A DNA stretch of 47,424 bases from Nitrospinota bacterium (GCA_022562795.1 JADFOP010000014.1:1-47424); one strand, 5' to 3'; shown: positions 33,924-43,890, counted from the stretch's first letter. The notes: generated by a model from the letters alone, not told the origin. Translations and numbers: made by a program.

Positions 33924-35618
33924 TCACTCACCTGTTTTGCGGCGACGGCGGTAAAGGGTGCGGGCGCCCCAGATGGCCCCGACCACCAACAGGACCATAA
34001 ACGGACCTGTCCAAAGCATGAAGTTCGTTCGGGAGGCGGTCCGGTGCGCATCGCGGAGCTGCTCGGCCTCGTCCCTGATCTTGATGAGATGCCCTAGAGT
34101 CTCAGCGTAGCCGTACCACCAGGCGTAATCGGGACTCATATGGAAGGCGCCCTTATAGGACTTCAGGTTGGCGAAGAAGAACATGTCGAAGTACTCACGC
34201 TCCACGGATGAGACATCATAATAGAGTCCGGCTGGCCAAAAGGTGCCCCCTTGGGTCTCGGTGGCAACGAACTGCTCACCAGGTAGGAGCCCCGCGGACC
34301 GCGAACGTCGAGAAGGCTCGATGATCTTGTCCCGATAGAGACTGTGGAGGATATCCCGAGCCTCGATAACTAGGGCGTCACCCATCAACTTGTGGGCGTC
34401 GGACGCCTCCAGGTAGCCTCGGGCCTTCGCCTCTGAGTGGCACGTCAAGCAAACCTTGATCATTTCGGCGCGCTTAACCTGGTTCTCCGGCTTCACGGTA
34501 ATGTCGGCGAGTTGCCCTAAGGCAGGCTGAACCCCCATCCCCCAGATGATTTTCTTGCTCATATTATGGCTTGACGAGCGGTTGCCCGCCTCGTCGATAT
34601 AGAGCATGTGGCAGTACGCGCAAGTGGGAGCGTTGTAGGCCGCTTCCTCTAGCGGGGCCTTCCAATCCCAGTTTCCTCCGTCGGTCAGGTAGATGGCGCC
34701 GTGTTTCGAGGTGGAGTAGGCCTCCCAATTTGGGTGATCGGGTCCCATGTGGCAAGTCATGCACGCCTCCGGCCGGCGCGCTTCGGCAGGGTCGAACCGA
34801 TGGCGAGTGTGGCAGGCGATGCAGCCATTACGATAGGGAAGGCTTGAGAGGTCCACGTACTGCTTCTTTTTTGGGTCCCAAAACGGCTCGTCGGTGGCCC
34901 CGGCCTGTGTGTGGCATGGGTCGCACCCTACTTCCATCACCTTCCGCGGCATTTGGGCATAGTGGGGAACCTTGATGTTCCGCTCCCAATTGATCCCGAT
35001 TCCCGCAGGTCCAGGGCCGTATGAGTGGCCGGCGTCTAGAACGTGCTCCTTGTAGATCTTGGCGTGGCAGGCCGCACAGACCCTTTCGGAAACCCGGCCC
35101 TTGACCTTTGTTATCTCAGTGTGGTCGGCTCCGTGACAGACAGCACAGGAGTTTGGCTCGGGCAAGCCCGCAGGAATCCGGGGGTTCTGTCGGCCGGGCT
35201 TGAACATAGAGGAAGACCGGTATTGAGCAACTAACCCTGGGTGATGTTTAGTGTGGCATTCGATGCAGGATGCGGCGCTCTGAGCGCCTTCCGGAGGAAC
35301 GGCACTGACTCGTGGCGGCGCTGGCGGCGCGGCTTTGAGGAAAGCATAAATTTCCACGGCCTCGGACTCAGAGACTGCGTTGGGGGGAAACGGGGGCATC
35401 TGTGCTCGGGGGGCCCTGAGCTGTTTTAGAAACTCCTCGAAGGAAAGGCCTGTCCCAGCTAAATCAGGTCCTGCGCCGCCGCGGCCAGATATTCCGTGGC
35501 AGCCGATGCACCCTTTTTGGATGAAGAGTCGCTCCCCGTTCCCCGGTGTCTGGGCGAGTGCCCCAGATAAGGGGAAGACCAGGAAGAAAAGGAGACCAAA
35601 GAATAATGCTCTTTTCAT
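33924..35618 (-). CDS. Nonahaem cytochrome: class-I cyt c fused to octahaem HAO-family domain, C-terminal anchor
   Basis: 564 aa with a signal peptide (2-22). Nine C-x-x-C-H motifs: CIGCH at 37-41 in a monohaem cytochrome c domain, then CIECH, CAVCH, CAACH, CDPCH, CIACH, CMTCH, CAYCH and CLTCH, the eight of hydroxylamine oxidoreductase-like proteins. HAO-family landmarks follow: TSKHG, YNAPTCAYCHM, and a C-terminal helix with SVEREYFDMFFFANLKSYKGAFHMSP split over two segments. A last helix and basic tail (about 532-564) anchor it to the membrane. It may oxidise hydroxylamine or reduce nitrogen compounds; direction is unknown. Start: ATG at 35618; a GTG at 35669 is only ~9 nt from the predicted transcript start. 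Confidence 0.87.
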   Translation of the reverse strand: MKRALFFGLLFFLVFPLSGALAQTPGNGERLFIQKGCIGCHGISGRGGAGPDLAGTGLSFEEFLKQLRAPRAQMPPFPPNAVSESEAVEIYAFLKAAPPAPPRVSAVPPEGAQSAASCIECHTKHHPGLVAQYRSSSMFKPGRQNPRIPAGLPEPNSCAVCHGADHTEITKVKGRVSERVCAACHAKIYKEHVLDAGHSYGPGPAGIGINWERNIKVPHYAQMPRKVMEVGCDPCHTQAGATDEPFWDPKKKQYVDLSSLPYRNGCIACHTRHRFDPAEARRPEACMTCHMGPDHPNWEAYSTSKHGAIYLTDGGNWDWKAPLEEAAYNAPTCAYCHMLYIDEAGNRSSSHNMSKKIIWGMGVQPALGQLADITVKPENQVKRAEMIKVCLTCHSEAKARGYLEASDAHKLMGDALVIEARDILHSLYRDKIIEPSRRSRSAGLLPGEQFVATETQGGTFWPAGLYYDVSSVEREYFDMFFFANLKSYKGAFHMSPDYAWWYGYAETLGHLIKIRDEAEQLRDAHRTASRTNFMLWTGPFMVLLVVGAIWGARTLYRRRRKTGE

Positions 35619-35684
35619 CCACTTAAGCCTAGTGGAGCTATGAGGCGGATTCCTTAGTTTTTGGCTCACTAATTAATATGTGCC

Positions 35685-35713
35685 ATCATGTTATACTTCC
35701 CAGGGTCTGTCAA
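35685..35713 (-). promoter_or_regulatory. Promoter of the multihaem cytochrome gene
   Basis: Minus strand: TTGACA (perfect), 17-bp spacer, CATGAT (4 of 6). Transcription near 35678 favours the ATG at 35618 as the start codon. Confidence 0.6.
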
Positions 35714-35758
35714 CGGGATTTCGGCCGCTGGCCGCCAAAAAAGGTGTCGGGGTGCTGA

Positions 35759-35965
35759 CCGCCTGAGGCGGAGCTGGCGACTCCGACTACCCATATATAA
35801 ACCCCCTCCGTATACACGACTCGCACTTCGAACCCACGGACAGGGGGTCGCAAGCGACCTTTGGTCGGCCCTATCCTTACACTGGTTGTGCCGGGGTGAT
35901 CCGCCTTGGGCGGAAGGCGGATCTGCTCGGGGGATGCGGACAAGGAGGTGTCCGCCTCAGGCGGA
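35759..35965. repeat. Cluster of short palindromic GC repeats
   Basis: Three related palindromes: CCGCCTGAGGCGG (35759-35771), CCGCCTTGGGCGG (35901-35913) and CCGCCTCAGGCGG (35952-35964). The middle one lies inside the inverted repeat GATCCGCC...GGCGGATC (35898-35923). A perfect hairpin GGTCGCAAGCGACC is at 35846-35859. This looks like a REP-type extragenic element between the debranching enzyme 3' end and the cytochrome promoter; it contains no gene. Confidence 0.6.
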
Positions 35966-35977
35966 GCCATGACGGGC

Positions 35978-37939
35978 TCAGCCTTCCAGACGCGTCAAGA
36001 CACGGAGGAGCTCGGCGACGCTCCAAGCCTGCGCGGTGCAGCCCTGGGGCGCGTGAGGGGGATCGCCGTCGAAGAGCTCCGACACTGTGCCCAGGCACGC
36101 CTCTTGGAGGTGATCCAGCAGGGGTTCGAGGAGTCGGCGGGCGTGATCGCGGACGTTTGGGCCCTCGCCGTGTACCGCAAGATAGGCGTCGATGTACGGG
36201 CCCATCAGGTAGGCCCAGACGGTTCCCTGATGGTAGGCCGCGTCTTGCTCCCAGAGGGTTTTGCCGTGGCGCCCCTTGTAGCGGGGGTCGTAGGGAGAGA
36301 GCGTGCGGAGCCCCATGGGGGTAAGCAGGTGGGCCGTCACCACCGCAAGGACGCCGGCCCTCCGGGCCTCGTCCAGCATGGGGTAAGGGAGGCTTAGGGC
36401 GAAAATCTGGTTTGGCCGAATGGAGACGTCTCGCTCATCACCCCGAACCAGGTCGTAGCAGTGTCCCCCATCGTCGTACCAGAAGGCCTCATCGAAGCGT
36501 TCCCGGACCCGCCCGGCAAGGGCCGCCCAACTCTCGGCATCGCTTGACCAACCCAGCCGCTCGGCGAAGGTGGCCCCGATGCTGAGCGCATTGTACCAGA
36601 GGGCGTTGACTTCGACGGGCTTGCCGTGGCGCGGGGTGATGACGACTTCGCCCACCTTGCCGTCCATCCAGGTGAGGTGGCTCCCCGGCCCGCCGGCCGT
36701 CAAAAGACCATCGACATCCATCCGGATGGCCGAGGTGGTCCCCGCTTCATAAGCCGAAAGGATGGCCCGAGATGCCTCGCCCAGCCGGTCCTTGAGGAAT
36801 ACCTCATCGCCGGTGGCCTCCATGTATCGGTGGGCGGCCACGATGAACCAGAGGGCGGCATCGACGCTGTCGTAGCTGGGAGGGCCGCCGTCTTCTGGAA
36901 AGTAATTGGGCAGCAGGCCGTCAGCCAGCAGCCCGGCATACGTCTCGAGAATGGAGCGTGCGAGGGTGGGCCGGCCCGCGGCCAGGGCGAGCCCGGGGAG
37001 GCTGATCATCGCATCCCTGCCCCAGTCTGTGAACCAAGGGTAGCCGGCGATAACGTTCGTTCCCTCTGCGCCCCGCCGGACGATGAAACGGCTTGTTGCA
37101 TGAGAGAGGGTCTCAACGGCCTGCGATGCGCCGGGCCGCACCAGGCTCGAGCGGCGTTCGCGCTCGGCCTCCATCAGGGCTTCACGATCGACGGAGCCTG
37201 GGCGCTGGGCGGAGGCCACGACGGTCAACCAGCCTCCCGGCTCGATGCGCCCGATGAGGGCGAGGGGGCTGTAGAGGTCCTCTTCGTCGGCCAGCCCCCG
37301 CTCCGTCTCCCACGGATAGGTAAGCTGATGGTACCAGAAGGCGGACGTATCGACCCTGCTTCCTGTGTGGGCCACGTAAAGTGGATGCAGGCCGGAGGGC
37401 GGCTCCACGACGACGATGTCGTCCTCTTGGCGAATCGTAGTCTCCATGGAGGTCTCTTCCCCCCTGAGCTCGTGGTGGCCTCGGAAGCCGACCATGAGCC
37501 TGAGGTGAATGTCGGCCGGCTCCTCGGCCTGGCGAAGGTGGTAGGCGACTACGGTGGTGGGCTCCCCGTGGACCATGAAGCAGTGCTTGTCAAGGAAAGC
37601 CTCGCCCATCCGGTAGGTGAAGATGGGCCAGGGGGCGAGGCGGAAGAGGTCGAGGTGGGTGTGGCCGTGGGGGTAGATGGTGTCGGGGTAGCAGTTGGCC
37701 GACAGCAGGAATGGGGTGCCGCCTAAGCTGACGGTCTCCTCGATCTTGGCGAGCAGGAGGAGGCGGTCCACCGGGGGTGTCGCCGCGGCGATGAGCAGGC
37801 CATGGTAGCGGCGGGTGTTGATGCCGAGGACCGTGGAGGAGGCGTAGCCGCCCATCCCGTCGGTCTCGAGCCACTCGAGGGTGATGGCCCTGGAGAACTC
37901 CCGTAGGGCGGTATGGTCAACAGTAACAAGGGGCTTCAC
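35978..37939 (-). CDS. Glycogen debranching enzyme (amylo-alpha-1,6-glucosidase, archaeal type)
   Basis: A (alpha/alpha)6-barrel glucosidase that removes alpha-1,6 branches in glycogen. The N-terminal domain (EWLETDGMGGYASSTVLGINTRRYHGLL) is the GDE_N signature. The C-terminal barrel has WFTDWGRDAMISLPGL, WMDGKVGEVVITPRHGKPVEVNALWYNAL and YHQGTVWAYLMGPY. The frame is open to an ATG at 38143, but homology begins at VKPLVTVDHTALREF, so I start at the GTG at 37939 (653 aa) with GGAGGG about 12 nt upstream. No signal peptide; cytoplasmic. No other glycogen gene is nearby. Confidence 0.88.
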   Translation of the reverse strand: MKPLVTVDHTALREFSRAITLEWLETDGMGGYASSTVLGINTRRYHGLLIAAATPPVDRLLLLAKIEETVSLGGTPFLLSANCYPDTIYPHGHTHLDLFRLAPWPIFTYRMGEAFLDKHCFMVHGEPTTVVAYHLRQAEEPADIHLRLMVGFRGHHELRGEETSMETTIRQEDDIVVVEPPSGLHPLYVAHTGSRVDTSAFWYHQLTYPWETERGLADEEDLYSPLALIGRIEPGGWLTVVASAQRPGSVDREALMEAERERRSSLVRPGASQAVETLSHATSRFIVRRGAEGTNVIAGYPWFTDWGRDAMISLPGLALAAGRPTLARSILETYAGLLADGLLPNYFPEDGGPPSYDSVDAALWFIVAAHRYMEATGDEVFLKDRLGEASRAILSAYEAGTTSAIRMDVDGLLTAGGPGSHLTWMDGKVGEVVITPRHGKPVEVNALWYNALSIGATFAERLGWSSDAESWAALAGRVRERFDEAFWYDDGGHCYDLVRGDERDVSIRPNQIFALSLPYPMLDEARRAGVLAVVTAHLLTPMGLRTLSPYDPRYKGRHGKTLWEQDAAYHQGTVWAYLMGPYIDAYLAVHGEGPNVRDHARRLLEPLLDHLQEACLGTVSELFDGDPPHAPQGCTAQAWSVAELLRVLTRLEG

Positions 37940-38217
37940 GAAGCTCGGCGCTCCCTCCAGGGGCGGTCGGCCCCTATATCTTAGGGGATGGTGGGCCGAA
38001 GGGCAAGGGCCTAGCGATTTAATTGACCCCATGCAGCATAAACCGAGCCGAGTTGTCTCTACGTGCCACCTAATGGCACGGTTTTGCTTGCTTTTCCTCG
38101 GTTTTCTCCACGGCCCTCGATATTTCCCATGGTTATGGCGCATACCGCTTGATTTTACTTAATGGGTTTGTTATTGGTGATGATGAAGGTATTCCCACTA
38201 ATACAGAAAGAGGCCCG

Positions 38218-38580
38218 ATGATCGCCGAGTGGATTTCCATTATTACGTCTCAACTGCAGCCGGCCCTCGTGGGGGCCGCCTGCGGGCTCATTACAGGTCT
38301 TATTCTCAAGCGCCTCGTCAAGTCCCTGGTGGTGACGGTCGCGTTCGCCCTGGCCATCTACACGATCGTCTCCTTCGCGACTAATTGGCTCGAAGGGATC
38401 GACCTCCTCACCGTCAGCAACGACGCCATCGCCTACGCGAAAGCCCAACAGGAGGGCATTAAGGAGACGGTGATGGGCTTCGCCAAGACTAATGCGAGCG
38501 CCTCAATCGGCTTCGCCGTCGGGCTCATCGCCGGAACGGTCCTTAAGGCCTGGCGACGGCGAGGCCGGCCTTCTTCTTAG
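38218..38580 (+). CDS. Small FUN14-like membrane protein
   Basis: 120 aa. Two or three hydrophobic segments (about 15-30, 35-55, 95-112) with Gly-rich packing (GAACGLITGLILKRLVKSL, GFAVGLIAGTVL) around a polar centre. The pattern G-x-x-x-G-x-x-x-K, a middle soluble loop and G-F-x-x-G-x-x-x-G resembles bacterial FUN14-domain proteins; function unknown. The ATG at 38218 has AGAGG 8 nt upstream; the frame extends to 38149 without support. Confidence 0.65.
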   Translation: MIAEWISIITSQLQPALVGAACGLITGLILKRLVKSLVVTVAFALAIYTIVSFATNWLEGIDLLTVSNDAIAYAKAQQEGIKETVMGFAKTNASASIGFAVGLIAGTVLKAWRRRGRPSS

Positions 38581-38594
38581 AACACCCAAACCAC

Positions 38595-38757
38595 ATGACG
38601 GCAAGCCTGGAGTCGAAAACGCTGAGCTGTCTCCTGGGCGTGGCAATCGGGGACGCCCTCGGAGCTCTCCATGCGGGATGAGATTGAGGCCGTATCCGCC
38701 GACCTCTATCGGGCCGCCGAGGCCAAGGAGGCAGCCGATGCGCGTACTAACGAGTGA
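38595..38757 (+). pseudogene. Remnant of an ADP-ribosylglycohydrolase gene
   Basis: ATG at 38595 encodes 28 residues ending SCLLGVAIGDALGALHAG before a TGA. GCLLG-x-AIGDALGA is the N-terminal signature of ADP-ribosylglycohydrolases. From 38671, in the +1 frame, MRDEIEAVSADLYRAAEAKEAA... could be a C-terminal tail. The ~250 central residues are missing, so an internal deletion left both ends. The second piece is less certain. The remnant overlaps the start of yjbQ. Confidence 0.45.
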
Positions 38758-39157
38758 GTTTACCAAGGAGACCAAAGGTTTCAACGATACCCACGACATC
38801 ACCGACCGGGTGGCCGAGGCCGTCAGGGAGAGCGGGTTGAGCGGTGGCGTGGCGGTGGTCTTCGTGCCGGGAAGTACGGCGGGGCTCACCTCCATCGAGT
38901 ACGAGCCCGGCGCCGTCGCCGACTTGGCGGAGGCCGTCGGCCGGGCCGCGCCGACCGACATCCCCTACGCCCACGACGCCGCCTGGGGCGACGGCAACGG
39001 CTTCAGCCACGTGCGGGCGGCCCTCATCGGACCCTCCCTCACGGTGCCCTTCGCAAACGGGGCGCTGATCCTCGGCACCTGGCAGCAGATCGTCCTTATC
39101 GACTTCGACAACCGTGCCCGCACCCGCCGCGTTATCATCCAGATAATGGGCCAGTGA
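38738..39157 (+). CDS. YjbQ/UPF0047 family protein
   Basis: 139-aa homotrimeric UPF0047 protein. Typical text: T-K-G-F-N-D-T-H-D-I-T near the start, VFVPGSTAGLTSIEYEP, GDGNGFSHVRAALIGPSLTVPF, and LGTWQQIVLIDFD at the end. YjbQ can substitute weakly for thiamine phosphate synthase when overexpressed; its true role is unsettled. AAGGAGG lies 6 nt before the ATG at 38738. Upstream in-frame sequence is part of the previous gene's shadow. Confidence 0.9.
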   Translation: MRVLTSEFTKETKGFNDTHDITDRVAEAVRESGLSGGVAVVFVPGSTAGLTSIEYEPGAVADLAEAVGRAAPTDIPYAHDAAWGDGNGFSHVRAALIGPSLTVPFANGALILGTWQQIVLIDFDNRARTRRVIIQIMGQ

Positions 39158-39172
39158 GGGGAGACACCGTCT

Positions 39173-40195
39173 TCACCGTTCGCCGGCCGGAGCTGTCTCG
39201 CCAGGCGCCTTCGGCTCGGCCTGGCGCACGATGCAGGCTGCCTGGTGGCCCGGGGAAATTTCTTTAAGCTCCGGGACGGTCTGCTCGCACTCCGGAATTT
39301 TCAGGGGGCAGCGCGGGTGGAAGACGCAGCCCGACGGGGGGTTGATGGGACTCGGAACGTCGCCGGGCAGAAGCACACGCGCCCGTTTGGCGGTCGGGTC
39401 GGGGATGAGCACGGCGCTGAGAAGCGCCTCGGTATAAGGGTGCTGGGGGTTGGCGTAGATGTCCTCGGCCGAGGCAATCTCCACAATGCGGCCCAGGTAC
39501 ATGACCGCCACCCTGTCGGCGATGTGCTCCACGACGCTTAAGTCATGAGAGATGAGCAGGTAGGCAAGGCCTAGCTCAGCCTGGAGGTCCTCTAGGAGAT
39601 TGATGACCTGGGCGCGGATGGAGACGTCGAGGGCGCTGACCGGCTCGTCGCAGATGATAAACTTCGGCTGAAGGGCGAGGGCCCTGGCGATCCCGATCCT
39701 CTGGCGCTGCCCTCCGGAGAACTCGTGGGGATAGCGGCGCATGTGATCCCTTGTCATGCCCACCTTCTGTAGCAGGGCCGCCACCCGATCCTCCTTTTCC
39801 TGGCCCTGTGCCAGCCCGTGAATCTCGAGGGGCTCACCGACAATCGCCCCCACCGTCATCCGGGGGTTGAGCGAGCTGTAGGGGTCCTGAAAAATTATCT
39901 GCATCTGACGCCTAAGGACCCGAAGCTCCTCCTTGCCGAGGTCGAAGACGCTGTGGCCGTCGAAGCGCACCGAACCGCTTGTGGGCTCGATGAGCCTCAA
40001 AATAAGCCGTCCGGTGGTCGTCTTGCCGCAGCCGCTCTCGCCCACCAGCCCCAGCGTCTCTCCTTCGCTCATGGTAAATGACACCCCGTCGACGGCGTGG
40101 ACCTTGGCCACCACCCGGCCCATGAATCCCCCTTTGAGGGGAAAGTGCTTGACGAGGTTCTCGACGACGAGGAGCTCGCGGTTGGTGGTATCCAT
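39173..40195 (-). CDS. Oligo/dipeptide ABC transporter ATPase (OppF/DppF)
   Basis: 340 aa. Walker A GESGCGKT, signature [15 protein letters not shown], Walker [14 protein letters not shown]-loop ISHD, and the C-terminal peptide-transporter extension with a Cys-containing motif (CVFHPRCPL). The ATG at 40195 is preferred (MDTTNREL); the open frame to 40279 overlaps the upstream gene. Paired with OppD directly upstream. No permease or binding-protein gene is in the window. Confidence 0.9.
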   Translation of the reverse strand: MDTTNRELLVVENLVKHFPLKGGFMGRVVAKVHAVDGVSFTMSEGETLGLVGESGCGKTTTGRLILRLIEPTSGSVRFDGHSVFDLGKEELRVLRRQMQIIFQDPYSSLNPRMTVGAIVGEPLEIHGLAQGQEKEDRVAALLQKVGMTRDHMRRYPHEFSGGQRQRIGIARALALQPKFIICDEPVSALDVSIRAQVINLLEDLQAELGLAYLLISHDLSVVEHIADRVAVMYLGRIVEIASAEDIYANPQHPYTEALLSAVLIPDPTAKRARVLLPGDVPSPINPPSGCVFHPRCPLKIPECEQTVPELKEISPGHQAACIVRQAEPKAPGETAPAGER

Positions 40196-40203
40196 AGTGG
40201 AGC

Positions 40204-41208
<1,005 letters not shown>

Positions 41209-41521
41209 AAATTCACCTGCCGGCCGAATCAGGATCGTTGTTCTTTGCAATGGCCATAGTTAGAATAGCCTGGCCATCGTGAATTTCAACATCGGCGCAT
41301 GCAGTATAGACGGAGAGGCAAAGCAGCGTCAAGGCTATGGCTGGTGCGTGCCTATACGATTAAGGAACAATCTATCCTACAAGATGTTGTAAAATGCGTA
41401 CGTATGTATACAAGATGTAGTATTTTTCCTTGACAAGAGGCGAGAGAAAGGATACCTTGCTTCAAGGAAGGGAGCGAGGTGTTCCGAGCGGCCTGGATCG
41501 GTTGCCTACGGAGGGGAGGCT
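41209..41521. other. Divergent intergenic region of ~310 bp
   Basis: AT-rich, with a repeated ACAAGATGT (near 41377 and 41410) flanking a near-palindromic GTACGTATGTATAC, then the promoter at 41430. No gene seen. The repeats may be regulator sites for the lipoprotein or the oppDF pair. Confidence 0.45.
41430..41458 (+). promoter_or_regulatory. Possible promoter of the lipoprotein-ribokinase unit
   Basis: TTGACA (perfect), 17-bp spacer, TACCTT (3 of 6). Confidence 0.4.
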
Positions 41522-42010
41522 ATGGTTGCCAAAAGGAGAGGACATTGGTCCAAAGTGCTCAATTACGCTCTGCTTGCTGGGATTATGCTTTCACTGATCG
41601 CGACCACCGGTTGCCAGCAGCTTTCGATACCTAGGGCCATCTCAGGCGCGCCCCCGGAGCAGCCCATCCCTGCCGGCCGCTTCCACGACGTCCCGGTCCC
41701 CTCCACATTCCGCCCCATTTCCGACCGCACATTCGTCTTCGAGAATCCGAGCCTCAAGGCGGGCATCCTGGTCTACAAGGGGAAGCTGTCGCTCACCGAC
41801 ACGGTCAATTTCTTTAAGGATCATATGCCCGCTAACGGATGGCGCATGGTCTCCAGCTTGGAGGTCAAGGACGTCATTATGAAGTTCGAGAAGGTGGGCT
41901 GGACCTGTGACGTCACCGTCCGGCGCGGCTTCGAGCGCGAGATCACCATCTATATAGGCCCCACCGGCAACGGATCCGAACAGGCCGTTCTCGTTCCACC
42001 TCCCAGCTAA
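41522..42010 (+). CDS. Predicted lipoprotein of unknown function
   Basis: 162 aa. A basic N-terminus, hydrophobic stretch and LIATTGC lipobox put the lipid-modified Cys at about residue 31. The mature part has two similar halves around FHDVPVPSTFRPISDRTFVFENPSLKAG and NGWRMVSSLEVKDVIMKFEKVGWTC, a pattern I have seen only in uncharacterised lipoproteins. Envelope location is likely (inference). GGAGGGGAGG lies just before the ATG. The ribokinase gene starts 8 nt after its stop. Confidence 0.75.
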   Translation: MVAKRRGHWSKVLNYALLAGIMLSLIATTGCQQLSIPRAISGAPPEQPIPAGRFHDVPVPSTFRPISDRTFVFENPSLKAGILVYKGKLSLTDTVNFFKDHMPANGWRMVSSLEVKDVIMKFEKVGWTCDVTVRRGFEREITIYIGPTGNGSEQAVLVPPPS

Positions 42011-42018
42011 ACAGGCCC

Positions 42019-42942
42019 ATGGGCCGAGTCGTCGTCGTCGGCAGCGCCAACGTCGACATGGTTATCCCTGTGCCCCGCCTGCCGGGGTCAGGTGAGACGG
42101 TCCTCGGCGGGCCCCTGGAGCAGTACTTCGGGGGCAAGGGCGCCAACCAGGCGGTTGCCGCCCGGCGGGCCGGGGCCACGGTGGCTCTTGTGGCCCGGTT
42201 CGGCCGAGACGACTTCGGCCGACGTTACAGAGCGTTCCTCGCGAGGACGGGCATCAATTTGTCAGCTTCCACCACAGCCGTCGGCGCCTCGACGGGGGTG
42301 GCCCTCATATCCGTCGATAAGGCCGGACGAAACCAGATCGCCGTCGCGGGCGGGGCCAATTCCACCTTGGAAGAGGACCACATAGAGCGGGCCGTAGGAC
42401 TCCTTCGCCGGGCTGACGTTTTGCTCTGTCAGCTGGAGGTTCCCATGCCAGCTGTTGGTGCGGCCCTGCGGGCGGCAAAGGCTTTCGGAGTCAGGACCAT
42501 TCTCAACCCAGCCCCCGCCCGCCCGCTACCCCGACGGCTCTTGAAGTACGCGGACCTACTGACCCCTAACGAGAGCGAGGCCGCCAGCCTAACCGGCCTA
42601 CCGACCCGAACCGTTGGCGAGGTGCGCCGGGCGGCCCAGGCTCTCCTGGCCCTCGGCTGCGGGGCTGTCTGCGTGACCCTGGGCGCGCGAGGCGCCCTCT
42701 TGGCGGAGGAGGAAGGGGTGGAGCAGCGCATTCAAGCGTTCAAGGTCAAAGCCGTTGACACGACCGGCTGCGGCGACGCCTTTAACGGGGCGCTGGCGGC
42801 AGCATGGGCTACGGGCCGCCCCTTGAGTGATGCCATTCGGTGGGGTGTGGCGGCGGGCGCGCTTGCGGCCACGGTCAAGGGCGCACAGCCATCCCTCCCA
42901 CTGGCTCGCGCCATAAAGCGCCTCCTTGCGGGCCTACGCTAA
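42019..42942 (+). CDS. rbsK: Ribokinase-like sugar kinase (PfkB family)
   Basis: 307-aa PfkB-family kinase. Sugar-binding motif GSANVDMVI at the N-terminus, GGKGANQAVAA (38-48) and the C-terminal DTTGCGDAFNGAL with catalytic Asp253. The usual DTTGAGD reads DTTGCGD here, a tolerated change in the anion-hole loop. It probably phosphorylates ribose, though other sugars or nucleosides are possible, as no ribose transporter is nearby. It shares a transcript with the lipoprotein. Confidence 0.85.
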   Translation: MGRVVVVGSANVDMVIPVPRLPGSGETVLGGPLEQYFGGKGANQAVAARRAGATVALVARFGRDDFGRRYRAFLARTGINLSASTTAVGASTGVALISVDKAGRNQIAVAGGANSTLEEDHIERAVGLLRRADVLLCQLEVPMPAVGAALRAAKAFGVRTILNPAPARPLPRRLLKYADLLTPNESEAASLTGLPTRTVGEVRRAAQALLALGCGAVCVTLGARGALLAEEEGVEQRIQAFKVKAVDTTGCGDAFNGALAAAWATGRPLSDAIRWGVAAGALAATVKGAQPSLPLARAIKRLLAGLR

Positions 42943-42974
42943 ATCATCCAAGAGAAGGAAACAGGGCGAGGGAA

Positions 42975-43826
42975 TTAGGGCTCGCTCCCAGCGAGACGGT
43001 CCGGGTACGTCTCGATGGTGGCATTTGTCGTGGCCTCTTCGAGGAAGGCTCGAACAGCTTCCTGCTGGCGCTCGGCCTGGAGGCGCTGATGAATCCGCTC
43101 CGAAACCTCGCTGAATTCCATCTGGATGGGTGGGATGTGGTCGGTGACCTTGATGATGTGGAACCCAAACGGGGTCTTGACGACTTCGCTGATGGAGCCC
43201 ACCGACAAATTGAATGCGACCTGGTCGAATTCGAGAGGCATCTCGCCCCGAGTGATGCTGCCAAGGGAGCCCCCCTGAGCTGCGCGGGGGCCGTTAGAGC
43301 GCTCCTTGGCCAGGTCCACAAAGTCCTTTCCTTCCCGGAGGGCCGCCTGGACGGCCTTAGCCTCCTCCTCGGTCTTGAGGACTATGTGGCTCGCGGTGAT
43401 TTTCTCCGGCGTCTTGAAACGGTCTTTGTTCTCTAGGTAATATCGCTCGGTGTCGGCCTCGGTTACGGGCTTGGCCCTCTCGACAACTTTGCCCAGGAAG
43501 GCCTGCGTGACCACCTCTTTCTTAAATTTTGCCATCAGAGAGACCACGTCGGGGTCGGTGTCGAGGCCGCCGCTCATCGCCTCTTGGAAAAAGAGCTCCT
43601 TATTGACCAGACTATCGAGAACCCTCTCGCGGTTTCTGAAGGCCAGGTGCTGCTGTTGGGGCGGCAAGCCGGCCACTAAATCGAGGAAGTCGCTCATAGT
43701 GATGTTCGTCCCATTAACCTTGGCCAGGACAATTTGAGATGGCTCCGAGGCGGGGGCTTCTTTTTGGGCGAAGGCCTGGCCGACCAACACGAGGACAAGG
43801 GCGCAAGCGAGTGCTATTGGGCGCAT
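42975..43826 (-). CDS. Periplasmic parvulin-type peptidyl-prolyl isomerase (PpiC/SurA-like)
   Basis: 283 aa from the ATG at 43826 (GGAG 6-9 nt upstream). Signal peptide MRPIALACALVLVLVGQAFA. A SurA-N-like chaperone helix bundle (about 30-125) precedes one parvulin domain (about 135-235: KITASHIVLKTEEEAKA, GGSLGSITRGEMPLEFDQVAF, VKTPFGFHIIKV). It helps fold exported and outer-membrane proteins. An upstream ATG at 43862 would spoil the signal peptide. Divergent from gph. Confidence 0.9.
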   Translation of the reverse strand: MRPIALACALVLVLVGQAFAQKEAPASEPSQIVLAKVNGTNITMSDFLDLVAGLPPQQQHLAFRNRERVLDSLVNKELFFQEAMSGGLDTDPDVVSLMAKFKKEVVTQAFLGKVVERAKPVTEADTERYYLENKDRFKTPEKITASHIVLKTEEEAKAVQAALREGKDFVDLAKERSNGPRAAQGGSLGSITRGEMPLEFDQVAFNLSVGSISEVVKTPFGFHIIKVTDHIPPIQMEFSEVSERIHQRLQAERQQEAVRAFLEEATTNATIETYPDRLAGSEP

Positions 43827-43861
43827 GAGGAGCTCCACTGGCGGTATATGAACGAAGCCCA

Positions 43862-43890
43862 AACCTACTCGACGACTTTGTTCTTGTCAA
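43862..43890 (-). promoter_or_regulatory. Promoter of the PpiC-like gene
   Basis: Minus strand: TTGACA (perfect), 17-bp spacer, TAGGTT (3 of 6). Confidence 0.45.

Noticed and set aside
35815-35870. Possible tRNA (CTTCGAACCC next to a hairpin) on the minus strand
   Set aside because: The flanking bases do not form a T-stem and no anticodon arm or acceptor stem can be drawn.
38679-38681. TGA of the ADP-ribosylglycohydrolase remnant as a third selenocysteine codon
   Set aside because: A second in-frame TGA follows two codons later and the family sequence does not continue in frame.
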